Shown here piece after piece: positions 51,526-59,866 of a stretch of DNA of 64,000 nt; the stretch's first letter is position 1, and the number at the start of each line of letters is the position of its first letter. The DNA lies in the NCBI RefSeq assembly GCF_001021975.1, contig NZ_CP009928.1:2732001-2796000 (forward strand), written 5' to 3'. This DNA is from Chryseobacterium gallinarum (lineage in GTDB: Bacteria > Bacteroidota > Bacteroidia > Flavobacteriales > Weeksellaceae). The notes under the pieces were generated by a model. It was given only the letters and a program-made list of their open reading frames with translations. It searched no databases and was not told the DNA's origin. The translations under genes were made by a program, and so were the position numbers.

Positions 51526-52800
51526 TCAATGTTTAAACCGTTCAAAAGCAGCACGTTCCAGCATTTCCCTGTCATCCGGATGTGCAATACTGATGAGTTC
51601 CTGTGCCCTCTGACGCAGATTTTTTCCGTATAGGTAGGCGGTTCCGTATTCAGTGACCACATAATGAATATGTCCTCTTGTGGTAACTACGCCGGCTCCC
51701 TGTTTAAGATAAGGAACAATTCTGGAGATTCCTTTTTTGGTTCTGGAGGTAATGGCAATGATGGGCTTTCCGCCTTCTCCTAATGCTGCTCCCCTCATAA
51801 AATCCATCTGTCCTCCAATACCGCTGTATTGCATTGTTCCTATAGAATCGGCACAAACCTGACCTGTGAGGTCTATTTCAATGGCAGAATTGATAGCTAC
51901 CATCTTCTTATTTTTCATAATGTTGATCGGAAAATTAACCTCGCTTACGTCCCTGAACGCAAAGACGGTGTTATCATCCACATAATCATATAATTTTCTG
52001 GTTCCGAAACAGAAGCTGGTAATGGTTTTATTGTCGTTATAGCCTTTATACTTGTTGTTGATTACATCATTTTGGATGAGGTCGATCACACCATCACTCA
52101 ACATTTCGGTATGAATGCCCAGATCTTTGTGGTTATTCAGGCATTTTAAAACGGCATCAGGAATGGTTCCTATTCCCATCTGCAGCGTAGAACGGTCCTC
52201 GATAAGTTCAGCTACATTTTTTCCTACAAGCATTTCTTCAGGGCCAACTTTTGATCCGTAATCTACAGTCGGAAGCTCTTCTTCATGCCAGACCAGTTTA
52301 TGAATTCTGCTGATATGGATCATGCCATCACCGTGGGTTCTGGGCATTCTGGGATTAACGACTGCTACAATGATTTTGGCAGTATCAACTGCTGATCTTG
52401 CCACATCCACTGAAGTTCCCAATGTACAGAAACCATGTCTGTCCGGTGGGGAAACAGTTACCAGCGCCACATCCAAAGGAAGAATGTTTTTTCTGAATAA
52501 AATCGGGATCTCACTTAAAAAGACAGGCACAAAGTCCCCTCTGTCTGAGTTTACGGCATCGCGCACCGGTGTGGATACAAATAATGAATTGATAAAGAAT
52601 TTATCTTTGTATTCAGGTTTTGCAATTTCCACATTTCCCTGTTGGGTAATGGAGACCATTTCTACATTATCCAGCCGGTGAGACTGTCTTGCGAGTTCGT
52701 CAATCAGGTAGTTTGGGGTGCATGCACTTCCGTGAAAAAATACACGGTTGCCACTTTTTATAGTGTAAATAGCTTCTTCTGCACTAATATAATTGTACAT
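51526..52800 (-). CDS. Acetyl-CoA hydrolase/CoA-transferase family protein
   Basis: A 424-residue class I CoA-transferase-like enzyme, of the group with 4-hydroxybutyrate and acetate CoA-transferases. The N-terminal SGNRVFFHGSACTPN and the middle GKNVAELIEDRSTLQMGIGTIPDAVLKCLNN segment form the CoA site. The catalytic glutamate is expected in the SEVNFPINIMKNKKMVAINSAIEIDLTGQVCADSIGTMQYSGIGGQMDFMRGAA region. It lies beside hmgA, and the two are separated by 64 bases. It may use acetoacetate or acetyl-CoA from the tyrosine pathway, but that is an inference from position. Confidence 0.9.
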   Translation of the reverse strand: MYNYISAEEAIYTIKSGNRVFFHGSACTPNYLIDELARQSHRLDNVEMVSITQQGNVEIAKPEYKDKFFINSLFVSTPVRDAVNSDRGDFVPVFLSEIPILFRKNILPLDVALVTVSPPDRHGFCTLGTSVDVARSAVDTAKIIVAVVNPRMPRTHGDGMIHISRIHKLVWHEEELPTVDYGSKVGPEEMLVGKNVAELIEDRSTLQMGIGTIPDAVLKCLNNHKDLGIHTEMLSDGVIDLIQNDVINNKYKGYNDNKTITSFCFGTRKLYDYVDDNTVFAFRDVSEVNFPINIMKNKKMVAINSAIEIDLTGQVCADSIGTMQYSGIGGQMDFMRGAALGEGGKPIIAITSRTKKGISRIVPYLKQGAGVVTTRGHIHYVVTEYGTAYLYGKNLRQRAQELISIAHPDDREMLERAAFERFKH

Positions 52801-52864
52801 AATGAAATTTTTTATGAAGTAATTTTTATTCCGGTGAATGTTCTTCCATGGTTATATTGTTTTT

Positions 52865-54016
52865 TTATTCCAGCCAGGAGGTTTTGTAGGAAGGATCTTC
52901 TACCTTCATTGCTTCTTCTGTCACTTTTAAAGGGCGGAAAGGGTCTACCATAACGGCATATTCTTCCGTGAATTTTTTCCCGATACTCCTTTCCATAGCA
53001 CCAGGGTGAGGTCCGTGTACAATTCCGCCAGGATGAAGCGTAAAGTCCATAAGGTCAATGTGGTTACGGCTCATGAAATCTCCTTCGGTATAGAACAATA
53101 CCTCATCAGAATCAATATTGGAATGGTTGTAAGGAGCAGGAATTGCCAATGGATGATAATCATACATTCTTGCACAGAATGAGCATACAACAAAGTTGTG
53201 GCCTTCAAAGTTCTGGTGAACCGGTGGCGGCTGGTGAATTCTTCCCGTAATAGGTTCAAAGTTTTTGATATTGAATTTATAAGGATAAAAATATCCGTCC
53301 CAGCCTACAACATCAAAAGGATGTGTTGCATAAATGAAATCTGTGATCTGGTTTTCTTTTTTTACTTTAATTACAAATTCTCCTTTTTCATCTTTAGGTT
53401 CTACAAAGGTAGGGGCAATGATGTCTCTTTCGCAGAACGGAGAATGCTCTAAAAGTTGTCCGAATTCATTCCGGTATCTCTTGGGAGTATAGATGGGAGA
53501 GTGGCTTTCCAATACAAAGAAAACGGTATCTTCCGATGCCAGTTCTACCTGATAGATAGTGCCTCTGGGAATAATCAGGTAATCACCGGTAACAAATTCC
53601 AGGTTTCCAACAAAGGTTTTTAAGATTCCTGTTCCCTGATGAACGAATAAAAGCTCGTCACATTCTGCATTTTTATAGAAATAATCCATCGATTTTCTGG
53701 GTTTTGCCAATCCCATTTTAAGGTCATTGTTTACCAAAAGGATTTTGCGGCTGTCCAGAAAGTCATCTTCAGGAGTGACATTCATCCCTTTGAACATTCT
53801 TGGAGTGATGTTTTTTTCTACAGCAATTTTAGGTGTTACATCTTTCGGCTGTCCAATCGATTTGATCTGTGTAGGACGGTGAATATGGTATAGCAGAGAA
53901 GAGATACCGTGAAAGCCTTCTGTACCAAAAAGCTGTTCATAGTAAAATTGATCTTCCGGAGACTTAAAGATAGTGTGTCTTTTTTGTGGGATGTTTCCCG
54001 CTAGATGATATCTCAT
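52865..54016 (-). CDS. hmgA: Homogentisate 1,2-dioxygenase
   Basis: This Fe(II) enzyme opens homogentisate to maleylacetoacetate. The 383-residue product starts MRYHLAGNIPQKRH, has the cupin core, and shows the C-terminal iron/substrate region HPLAIPAPYNHSNIDSDEVLFYTEGDFMSRNHIDLMDFTLHPGGIVHGPHPGAMERS, which contains several family histidines and glutamate. It is shorter than the about 430-residue mammalian form but fits the bacterial Bacteroidetes form. A -7 box (54039-54046) sits 23 bases upstream. With hppD and fahA it forms the tyrosine-degradation cluster; the genes are interspersed with unrelated ones rather than in one operon. Confidence 0.93.
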   Translation of the reverse strand: MRYHLAGNIPQKRHTIFKSPEDQFYYEQLFGTEGFHGISSLLYHIHRPTQIKSIGQPKDVTPKIAVEKNITPRMFKGMNVTPEDDFLDSRKILLVNNDLKMGLAKPRKSMDYFYKNAECDELLFVHQGTGILKTFVGNLEFVTGDYLIIPRGTIYQVELASEDTVFFVLESHSPIYTPKRYRNEFGQLLEHSPFCERDIIAPTFVEPKDEKGEFVIKVKKENQITDFIYATHPFDVVGWDGYFYPYKFNIKNFEPITGRIHQPPPVHQNFEGHNFVVCSFCARMYDYHPLAIPAPYNHSNIDSDEVLFYTEGDFMSRNHIDLMDFTLHPGGIVHGPHPGAMERSIGKKFTEEYAVMVDPFRPLKVTEEAMKVEDPSYKTSWLE

Positions 54017-54038
54017 TTTACTTTTATATGTAGTTTCT

Positions 54039-54046
54039 CAAATTTA
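54039..54046 (-). promoter_or_regulatory. -7 promoter box of hmgA
   Basis: TAAATTTG on the minus strand, 23 bases upstream of the ATG at 54016. Confidence 0.5.
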
Positions 54047-54090
54047 GTCATTTTTCACGAATTGACTGTACCAATATTCTATCATTGTGT

Positions 54091-54130
54091 TTTGTGTTTC
54101 AAAAATAATTGTTAGATTTGTCTAACAATT
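54091..54130 (+). promoter_or_regulatory. Promoter with overlapping palindromic operator (TonB receptor/thioredoxin operon)
   Basis: TTTG at 54091-54094 and TAGATTTG at 54113-54120 are 18 bases apart, a good flavobacterial promoter. A perfect dyad covers the -7 box: AATTGTTAGA (54107-54116), centre TTTG, then TCTAACAATT (54121-54130). A repressor bound there would block the promoter. Confidence 0.7.
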
Positions 54131-54138
54131 TTAATTTC

Positions 54139-56208
54139 ATGAAGCGAATATTATTTTCTATTATTTTTTTATCGTCGTATTGTTTTTCACAAGAAACGGA
54201 TAGTTTACGTCAGAATCTGGATACAAAGCTTGATTCTGCAAGAGTTGTCCCGGAAGACATCAAGACGGGTAATATTGATGATGTGGTGGTTACCGGAACC
54301 ATAAAACCGGTCAGCAGATCAAAAAGTCCTGTAGCGGTAGAGATCTACAGCCAAAAGTTTTTCCAGAAAAACCCTACTCCGAGTATTTTTGAAGCTATTG
54401 CGATGGTGAATGGTGTAAAACCTCAGCTCAACTGTTCGGTTTGTAACACCGGGGATATCCATATCAATGGACTGGAAGGTCCTTATACGATGATTCTGAT
54501 CGACGGAATGCCCATTGTAAGTTCTCTTTCCACAGTATATGGCTTAAGCGGAATTCCTAATAGCCTGGTGGAAAGAATTGAAGTGGTAAAAGGTCCTGCT
54601 TCTTCTATTTATGGCTCGGAAGCTATGGGAGGAGTGATCAATATTATTACCAAAAATGCGCTGACAGCTCCTAAACTGAGTGTTGATCTGATGACAAGTA
54701 CGTGGGCTGAAAATAATCTTGATCTTTCCACCAAGTTCAATGTAGGGAAAAAAGCCGCGTCATTATTAAGCTTAAATTATTTCAGCTTTCAGGAAAGGGT
54801 AGACCAGAATAAAGATAACTTCACGGATGCTGCTTTACAAAGCAGAATTTCTGTTTTCAATAAATGGAATTTTCAGCGAAAAGCTAGCCGGCAGGCAAGT
54901 TTCGCGATGAGGTACCTGTATGAAGACCGTTTCGGTGGAGAAATGCAATGGAACAAATCTTTCAGGGGAAGTGATGAAGTGTATGGTGAAAGCATTTATA
55001 CCAACAGAGCAGAAATTTTCGGATTGTACGAATGGCCAATGAAAGAACATATCGTAACCCAGTTTTCCTATAATTACCATGACCAGAATTCTTTTTATGG
55101 AGCCAACCCGTTCAATGCCCTTCAAAAAGTAGCTTTTGTACAGACGTATTGGGATAGAAGCTTTGGTAAGCATGATATGACAGCCGGACTTACTTTTAAA
55201 AGAACTTTCTATGATGATAATACCCCCGGAACCTTAGCGGCTGACGGGGTGACCAACGCTCCTATGAAGTCACCGATATGGGGAGCATTTGTCCAGGATC
55301 AATGGGAGATTAATGATAAAAATACTTTATTGCTAGGCTACCGGTATGATTATGACAAAGTTCATCATTCCGTACACTCGCCGAGGCTGGCATGGAAATT
55401 TTCGCCTAATCCTTACCATACATTGCGTTTCAATTTCGGAACAGGGTTCAGGGTGGTGAATTTATTTACAGAAGACCATGCCGCTTTAACGGGATCGCGT
55501 GAAGTGGTGGTAAAATCAGATCTGCAGCCTGAACGATCTGTTAACGGAAACCTGAATTACATTTGGAAAATTCCTGTGGGAACACGTATGCTGCACTTAG
55601 ATGCTTCTGCATTTTATACCTATTTCAGCAATAAGATTGTAGGCGATTTTGATTCTGACCCCAATAAAATTATTTATGATAACCTTCACGGATACGGTAT
55701 TTCCAGAGGTGCTTCGTTAAATGTAGATTTTACTTTTCAGTTTCCTTTGAGTGTTAACCTGGGAGTAACCTATCTTGATGTATATCAGAAATACGATAAT
55801 GAGAATCAAAAAACGCAACAGCTGCATGCGCCAAAGTGGAGCGGTACCTATAATTTAACCTATAAATTTCCTAATAACCTGACTGTTGACTTTACCGGGC
55901 AGTTTTACGGACCCATGAGGCTTCCCGTTTTGCCCAATGATTATCGTCCGGAATATTCGCCATTTTATTCACTGGCCAATATCCAGGTTTCAAAGAGTTT
56001 CAAATCCGGATTTGAAGTGTATTGCGGTGTGAAAAATTTATTCAACTTTACACCTGAAAATCCTCTGATGAGACCCTTTGACCCGTTTGATAAATACGTT
56101 GATGATCCGATCAGCAATCCCAACCACTATACTTTCGATACAGCATATGGTTACGCTCCAATGCAGCGTATCAGAGGATTCCTGGGAGTAAAGTATACAC
56201 TGAGATGA
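54139..56208 (+). CDS. TonB-dependent receptor with CxxC-containing plug
   Basis: A 689-residue outer-membrane receptor. The inner ATG at 54139 is used because it gives MKRILFSIIFLSSYCFSQ, a signal peptide, and because it lies after the promoter. The plug (about residues 40-180) contains Cys99 and Cys102 in VKPQLNCSVCNTGDIHINGLEGPYT, a pattern seen in a distinct receptor subgroup, then VEVVKGPASSIYGSEAMGGVINIITK. The barrel ends RGFLGVKYTLR. The thioredoxin-like gene downstream overlaps its stop by 4 bases (ATGA). The CxxC pair and the thioredoxin neighbour suggest thiol redox control or metal binding; the ligand is unknown. Copper or another metal is a guess. Confidence 0.9.
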   Translation: MKRILFSIIFLSSYCFSQETDSLRQNLDTKLDSARVVPEDIKTGNIDDVVVTGTIKPVSRSKSPVAVEIYSQKFFQKNPTPSIFEAIAMVNGVKPQLNCSVCNTGDIHINGLEGPYTMILIDGMPIVSSLSTVYGLSGIPNSLVERIEVVKGPASSIYGSEAMGGVINIITKNALTAPKLSVDLMTSTWAENNLDLSTKFNVGKKAASLLSLNYFSFQERVDQNKDNFTDAALQSRISVFNKWNFQRKASRQASFAMRYLYEDRFGGEMQWNKSFRGSDEVYGESIYTNRAEIFGLYEWPMKEHIVTQFSYNYHDQNSFYGANPFNALQKVAFVQTYWDRSFGKHDMTAGLTFKRTFYDDNTPGTLAADGVTNAPMKSPIWGAFVQDQWEINDKNTLLLGYRYDYDKVHHSVHSPRLAWKFSPNPYHTLRFNFGTGFRVVNLFTEDHAALTGSREVVVKSDLQPERSVNGNLNYIWKIPVGTRMLHLDASAFYTYFSNKIVGDFDSDPNKIIYDNLHGYGISRGASLNVDFTFQFPLSVNLGVTYLDVYQKYDNENQKTQQLHAPKWSGTYNLTYKFPNNLTVDFTGQFYGPMRLPVLPNDYRPEYSPFYSLANIQVSKSFKSGFEVYCGVKNLFNFTPENPLMRPFDPFDKYVDDPISNPNHYTFDTAYGYAPMQRIRGFLGVKYTLR

Positions 56209-56666
56209 GAACTTTTGCTTTATTTTTAATGTTAGTGCCTTGTTTTTACCTGTCTCAGATAAAGACAGGCACTTTTTCGGAAATGGAGACTTTGCAGAAA
56301 GAAAATTCAAAACCTGTGATTATTCACCTGTACACAGATTGGTGTGCCATCTGCAAAATTGAATTTTTCCGATTGAATAAAGATAAAAACCTGGTCGGAA
56401 TGATTAATGATCATTTTTATTTTGTCCATTTTGAACCGGAGAAAACGAAGGAGAAAATACATTTCCAGGGGGAGGATTTTTATTATTTATCCAACGGAAA
56501 TTCCGGGATTCATGAGCTGGCATTGGCTTTATCAAGGAATAAAAATCAACCGGTATATCCGTTATGGATATTTCTGGATAAAAACCGGAACTTAGTTTAT
56601 TATCAGGAAGGTCAGATGACTCCCGAACAAATGAGGCAAAAACTGTTGGAATTTTTTGCTTTGTAA
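56205..56666 (+). CDS. Thioredoxin-like exported protein
   Basis: A 153-residue protein with an N-terminal signal-peptide-like segment (MRTFALFLMLVPCFYLSQ) and a thioredoxin-fold active site WCAIC with Cys47 and Cys50. This is a DsbD-gamma/thioredoxin_7-type sequence. Residues 38-145 complete the fold, ending TPEQMRQKLLEFFAL. The ATG overlaps the stop of the TonB-receptor gene (ATGA), so it is translationally coupled. It may reduce or assemble the receptor's cysteines in the periplasm, or the cargo. This is inferred from context only. Confidence 0.88.
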   Translation: MRTFALFLMLVPCFYLSQIKTGTFSEMETLQKENSKPVIIHLYTDWCAICKIEFFRLNKDKNLVGMINDHFYFVHFEPEKTKEKIHFQGEDFYYLSNGNSGIHELALALSRNKNQPVYPLWIFLDKNRNLVYYQEGQMTPEQMRQKLLEFFAL

Positions 56667-56830
56667 ATATCACCTGCAAAAATACAATGTTTCTTTGATA
56701 TTCTTTAATTCCACGGCCTTAGCCAAAACTTAAAATTCCATTTATGAATAGACTTTTTTACTGCAGATCTTTGGTAATATCAGATTTTCATATTATCCTG
56801 TAACGATGTATTTTGATAATTTGTTCATGT

Positions 56831-57820
56831 TTAATGTTTCATGACGAGTTTGTGTCCATAAGTCTGATTATTTTTTAGAAGGGCATGGGCCTTTAGAACG
56901 GTATCCAGAGAAAGGGTGCCTATTACTTTATGCTGAGGTGGGAGAATGGTTCCTGTTTCGATGAGACTTTTCAGTTCATGTAAACCGTTTTGATAATAAT
57001 CATATTTTTTAATCATGGTGTAGGTATAATTGGAGATGTTCATGATGAGGGAGCCTTTATTGAAAAGTATTTCATGAGCGTCTGCAGTAAGCAGGGCGGT
57101 TACATCTACATAAGTGCCATTGATTTTTAAAGCTTTTGCAACTACTTCTGCCATATAGTTCCCCACCAGATCAACTCCAATATCAAAAAGGCGGTTGTTA
57201 TTGGCCTTTATAAGAGTTTCAACAAGATTTTCCTGTTTATAATTGATGATTTGGTGATCCTTTACTCCCACATTGAGAAGCATTTGCCTGTTTTCTTCAC
57301 TTCCTACAGTGACAATGAAATGCTGGATATGATGAGCCAGTAAAATTTTGACAAAAAAGGATCCAACACCTCCGGCTGCACCCGTTATCAGAATGGTTTG
57401 TTCCGGTTGCCATTGCAAACGGTGAAAAATCTGTAAAGAAGTAAGCCCTGCAGAAGGAATTGCAGCGGACTGCTCAAAGGAAGTGTTTTTCGGTTTGAGG
57501 GAAACAATGGCTTCCGGAACAGAGATGTATTCTGCATAGGTACCATTGCTTCCCATTGAGCCGCTGCCGCAGAATACTTCATCACCGACATTAAATTGAG
57601 TAACATCAGTTCCTTTTTCTACAACTATCCCGGATAATTCCCGCCCTAATATGGGAGAACTGATTAATTTTCTTTCCAGCTCATTTTCCAGCATCTGATA
57701 ATCGATAGGGTTGAAACCACTTGCTTTGATCTGGATTAGTACTTCATTATTGTTGACTTGAGGCTTTTCAGTAAAACCATCTTCAAGCTGAAAATTTTTA
57801 TTTAAAATTACGGCTTTCAT
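56831..57820 (-). CDS. Zinc-type/quinone-oxidoreductase-like alcohol dehydrogenase
   Basis: A 329-residue medium-chain dehydrogenase/reductase. The N-terminal GroES-like domain has SPILGRELSGIVVEKGTDVTQFNVGDEVFC, and the Rossmann domain carries TGAAGGVGSFFVKILL near residue 147, the NADPH-binding motif AAGGVG of quinone oxidoreductases. The structural-zinc cysteines are absent, so a zinc-free NADPH:quinone-reductase type is likely. A -7 box (57838-57845) lies 18 bases upstream, and a divergent HxlR regulator gene starts at 57912 with an operator between them. Confidence 0.9.
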   Translation of the reverse strand: MKAVILNKNFQLEDGFTEKPQVNNNEVLIQIKASGFNPIDYQMLENELERKLISSPILGRELSGIVVEKGTDVTQFNVGDEVFCGSGSMGSNGTYAEYISVPEAIVSLKPKNTSFEQSAAIPSAGLTSLQIFHRLQWQPEQTILITGAAGGVGSFFVKILLAHHIQHFIVTVGSEENRQMLLNVGVKDHQIINYKQENLVETLIKANNNRLFDIGVDLVGNYMAEVVAKALKINGTYVDVTALLTADAHEILFNKGSLIMNISNYTYTMIKKYDYYQNGLHELKSLIETGTILPPQHKVIGTLSLDTVLKAHALLKNNQTYGHKLVMKH

Positions 57821-57837
57821 ATTGCTATTTTGATGTA

Positions 57838-57845
57838 CAAATGTA
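57838..57845 (-). promoter_or_regulatory. -7 promoter box of the quinone-oxidoreductase-like gene
   Basis: TACATTTG on the minus strand, 18 bases from the ATG at 57820. Its -33 region would fall within the operator at 57865-57897. Confidence 0.55.
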
Positions 57846-57859
57846 AAGTGGAAATAGTT

Positions 57860-57897
57860 TATATTTGTTACTAGTTAACAATTGGTAACTGGTTACC
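57860..57897 (+). promoter_or_regulatory. HxlR promoter with two dyad operators
   Basis: The plus-strand -7 box TATATTTG is at 57860-57867. Two dyads follow: TTGTTA/TAACAA (57865-57881) and GGTAAC-TG-GTTACC (57884-57897). They lie between the divergent quinone-reductase and HxlR starts, so they are the likely HxlR binding sites for both. Confidence 0.65.
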
Positions 57898-57911
57898 TTG
57901 ATGAAACTATT

Positions 57912-58289
57912 ATGGCAAAAATTATTGAAAACGGAACTGAAAGAGAAGCAACCTGCACTGAGGAATTATTCGCAATGCGTGATAGTCTTGATGTGTTGGG
58001 CGGAAAATGGAAGTTAATGATTCTGCGGTATTTGACGAACAGAACAGATCAGCAGATTCATTTTAAAAAACTGGAACGTGGAATTGAGGGGATTTCCGCC
58101 AAAATGCTGAGTAAAGAACTGAAAGAGCTGGAAATGAATCTTTTGATTACAAGAACAATTCAGGATACAAAACCGATTACAGTTACTTATGCGGTTACTG
58201 AATACGGAAAATCGGTGCTTCCGGTAACCGAAACGCTGGTGAACTGGGGATTACTTCATAGAGAGAAGATCAAAGCTTCAATGGGTTAA
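57912..58289 (+). CDS. HxlR family transcriptional regulator
   Basis: A 125-residue winged-helix regulator. From the ATG at 57912 (MAKIIENGTERE) the HxlR pattern is CTEELFAMRDSLDVLGGKWKLMILRYL, followed by the winged helix with KKLERGIEGISAKMLSKELKELEMNLLITRT, in which HxlR members recognise DNA, and AVTEYGKSVLPVTETLVNWG. The cysteine near residue 13 (EATCTEELF) is in the place where some HxlR members sense quinones or aldehydes. The operator dyads directly upstream and the divergent NADPH:quinone-type gene fit quinone-responsive autoregulation. The start upstream at 57882 is in the operator and is unlikely. Confidence 0.9.
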   Translation: MAKIIENGTEREATCTEELFAMRDSLDVLGGKWKLMILRYLTNRTDQQIHFKKLERGIEGISAKMLSKELKELEMNLLITRTIQDTKPITVTYAVTEYGKSVLPVTETLVNWGLLHREKIKASMG

Positions 58290-58361
58290 TATAAAATCCT
58301 GCACCTTAAAAACGTATCAAAAAAAGTTCGCATCTAAGCGTTTCAGCAAAATTTCGACAAA

Positions 58362-58727
58362 CTATTTCAGTACAACAGCAAGAATAGCCAATATTGCAGG
58401 TAATGCCTGAACAAAAAATATTTTCTTGGTAGAGGAAATTGCCCCATAAGTACCAGCCACCGCTACACAGCCTAAGAAGAATAAAGCCACATTGTCCTGC
58501 CATTGCGGATCTTTGATCAGAAAAGACCAGATTAGCCCGGCAGCCAGAAAACCATTGTATAATCCCTGATTGGCAGCCAAACCTTTTGTCGGCTTGAACA
58601 TTTCTGCTGGCAGCGCAGCCTTGAAAACTTCTTTTCCTTTGGTTTCCCATGCAAACATTTCCATCCAGAGAATATACAGGTGTTCCAGTGCAACTACAGC
58701 GATCAGAATTTTGGCAATAACTTCCAT
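58362..58727 (-). CDS. DUF1304 family membrane protein
   Basis: A 121-residue protein with four predicted membrane helices: MEVIAKILIAVVALEHLYILWMEMFAWETKGKEVF is the typical DUF1304 N-terminus, then GLYNGFLAAGLIWSF near residue 56, and helices near 78-95 and 103-120. Function of the family is unknown. It is divergent to the Crp/Fnr-type gene at 58792 with 64 bases between them, and converges with HxlR. The plus-strand region next to it has nothing else. Confidence 0.88.
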   Translation of the reverse strand: MEVIAKILIAVVALEHLYILWMEMFAWETKGKEVFKAALPAEMFKPTKGLAANQGLYNGFLAAGLIWSFLIKDPQWQDNVALFFLGCVAVAGTYGAISSTKKIFFVQALPAILAILAVVLK

Positions 58728-58766
58728 GATTTACTATTTATGATTGTAAAACTAAAAAAATAAAGT

Positions 58767-58774
58767 TAAGTTTG
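58767..58774 (+). promoter_or_regulatory. -7 promoter box of the Crp/Fnr-type gene
   Basis: TAAGTTTG matches TAnnTTTG, 17 bases upstream of the ATG at 58792. Confidence 0.5.
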
Positions 58775-58791
58775 AGTATTCAATTCTCAAA

Positions 58792-59364
58792 ATGGATAAC
58801 TTTAAGGCACATTTAAATAAATTTATTACCGTAACTGATGAAGAATACGTTTCAATTTTTTCATTTTTTGAAGTATCAAAAGTGGAAAAGAAGCAAAATC
58901 TGATGCTGGAAGGCGAGATTTGCAGAAATATGTATTTTGTGGTGGAAGGATGTCTTAGAAAATACTTTATTAATGAACGAGGAGTAGAACACACGACCCA
59001 GTTTGCGATTGAAAACTGGTGGATTACTGACACGTTCGCCTATGAGAGACAGTTAAAGACGGATTTCAACATTCAGTCTGTAGAAAAATCCACTATCCTT
59101 GTCATAGATTTTAAAAGCCAGGAATTATTACTTAAGCAACATCCTGTTATGGAAAAATATTTCAGGATTATTTACCAGAGGGCCTATGCGGCATCTGAAA
59201 GGAAACTTCGTTATCTGTCTGAATATTCACGGGAAGAACTGTATGTTCATTTCAGTACGCTTTATCCATGGTTTATTCAGCGGATTCCTCAATATCTTAT
59301 CGCGTCATTTCTTGGTTTTACTCCGGAATATTTAAGTGAAATCAAGGCAAAATTACGTTCTTAA
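58792..59364 (+). CDS. Crp/Fnr family transcriptional regulator
   Basis: A 190-residue protein with the cyclic-nucleotide-binding-like beta-barrel at the N-terminus (VEKKQNLMLEGEICRNMYFVVEGCLRKYFIN near residue 34) and a C-terminal helix-turn-helix region ERKLRYLSEYSREELYVHFSTLYPWFIQRIPQYLIASFLGFTPEYLSEIKAKLRS. The HTH segment IPQYLIASFLGFTPEYLSEIKA is typical of the small Bacteroidetes members. No Fnr-type Fe-S cysteine cluster or strict cAMP residues are evident. The DoxX and AhpD-like genes follow on the same strand, so it may control them, though the spacing (63 bases) is longer than in a tight operon. Confidence 0.9.
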   Translation: MDNFKAHLNKFITVTDEEYVSIFSFFEVSKVEKKQNLMLEGEICRNMYFVVEGCLRKYFINERGVEHTTQFAIENWWITDTFAYERQLKTDFNIQSVEKSTILVIDFKSQELLLKQHPVMEKYFRIIYQRAYAASERKLRYLSEYSREELYVHFSTLYPWFIQRIPQYLIASFLGFTPEYLSEIKAKLRS

Positions 59365-59427
59365 ACCAGTTTAAGTTTTTTACGGACCGGATATCGCAAA
59401 TTTGTCATGTAATTAAAAGCTAATGCA

Positions 59428-59859
59428 ATGACAGATAAACAAAATCAATTTCCACAGCTGTTTCTAAGATTGGCTCTTTCAGTAACCATACTTTCTGCAG
59501 TGGCAGACCGGTTTGGATGGTGGAGCAAAGAAAATTCATCATGGGGGAATATGGCCAGCTTTAAAGAATATACCAGGCAACTGACTTTTTTTTTTCCGGA
59601 AAACTTAAGCACTTTTTCAGCATATGCCGCTACTTTTTTGGAAATACTTTTTCCATTGATGCTGATCATAGGATATAAAACTAAGGTAGCAGCGTACGGA
59701 ACCGGTTTTTTATTATTGATTTTTGCTGTTTCAATGACGCTTGCATCGGGTTTGAAAGCTCCGCTCAATTATTCGGTTTGGGTAGGAAGTGCTTCAGCTT
59801 TTTTATTGGCTGTACAACGCCATTATTCTTTTAGTATTGATCAAATAAACCAAAAATAA
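59428..59859 (+). CDS. DoxX family membrane protein
   Basis: A 143-residue membrane protein with four hydrophobic segments. The N-terminus FLRLALSVTILSAVADRFGWW and the later AATFLEILFPLMLIIGYKTKVAAYGTGFLLLIFAVSMTL fit the DoxX/DoxD-like family of small membrane redox partners. The role is often in oxidative-stress protection but is unproven. The AhpD-like gene follows 7 bases after its stop, so the two are very likely co-transcribed. It comes 63 bases after the Crp/Fnr-type gene. Confidence 0.88.
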   Translation: MTDKQNQFPQLFLRLALSVTILSAVADRFGWWSKENSSWGNMASFKEYTRQLTFFFPENLSTFSAYAATFLEILFPLMLIIGYKTKVAAYGTGFLLLIFAVSMTLASGLKAPLNYSVWVGSASAFLLAVQRHYSFSIDQINQK

Positions 59860-59866
59860 TATCATT

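Noticed and set aside
58306..58650. Minus-strand open frame of 114 codons near the DUF1304 gene
   Set aside because: It is a shifted reading of the DUF1304 gene, which has a clear family pattern and normal length in the other frame.
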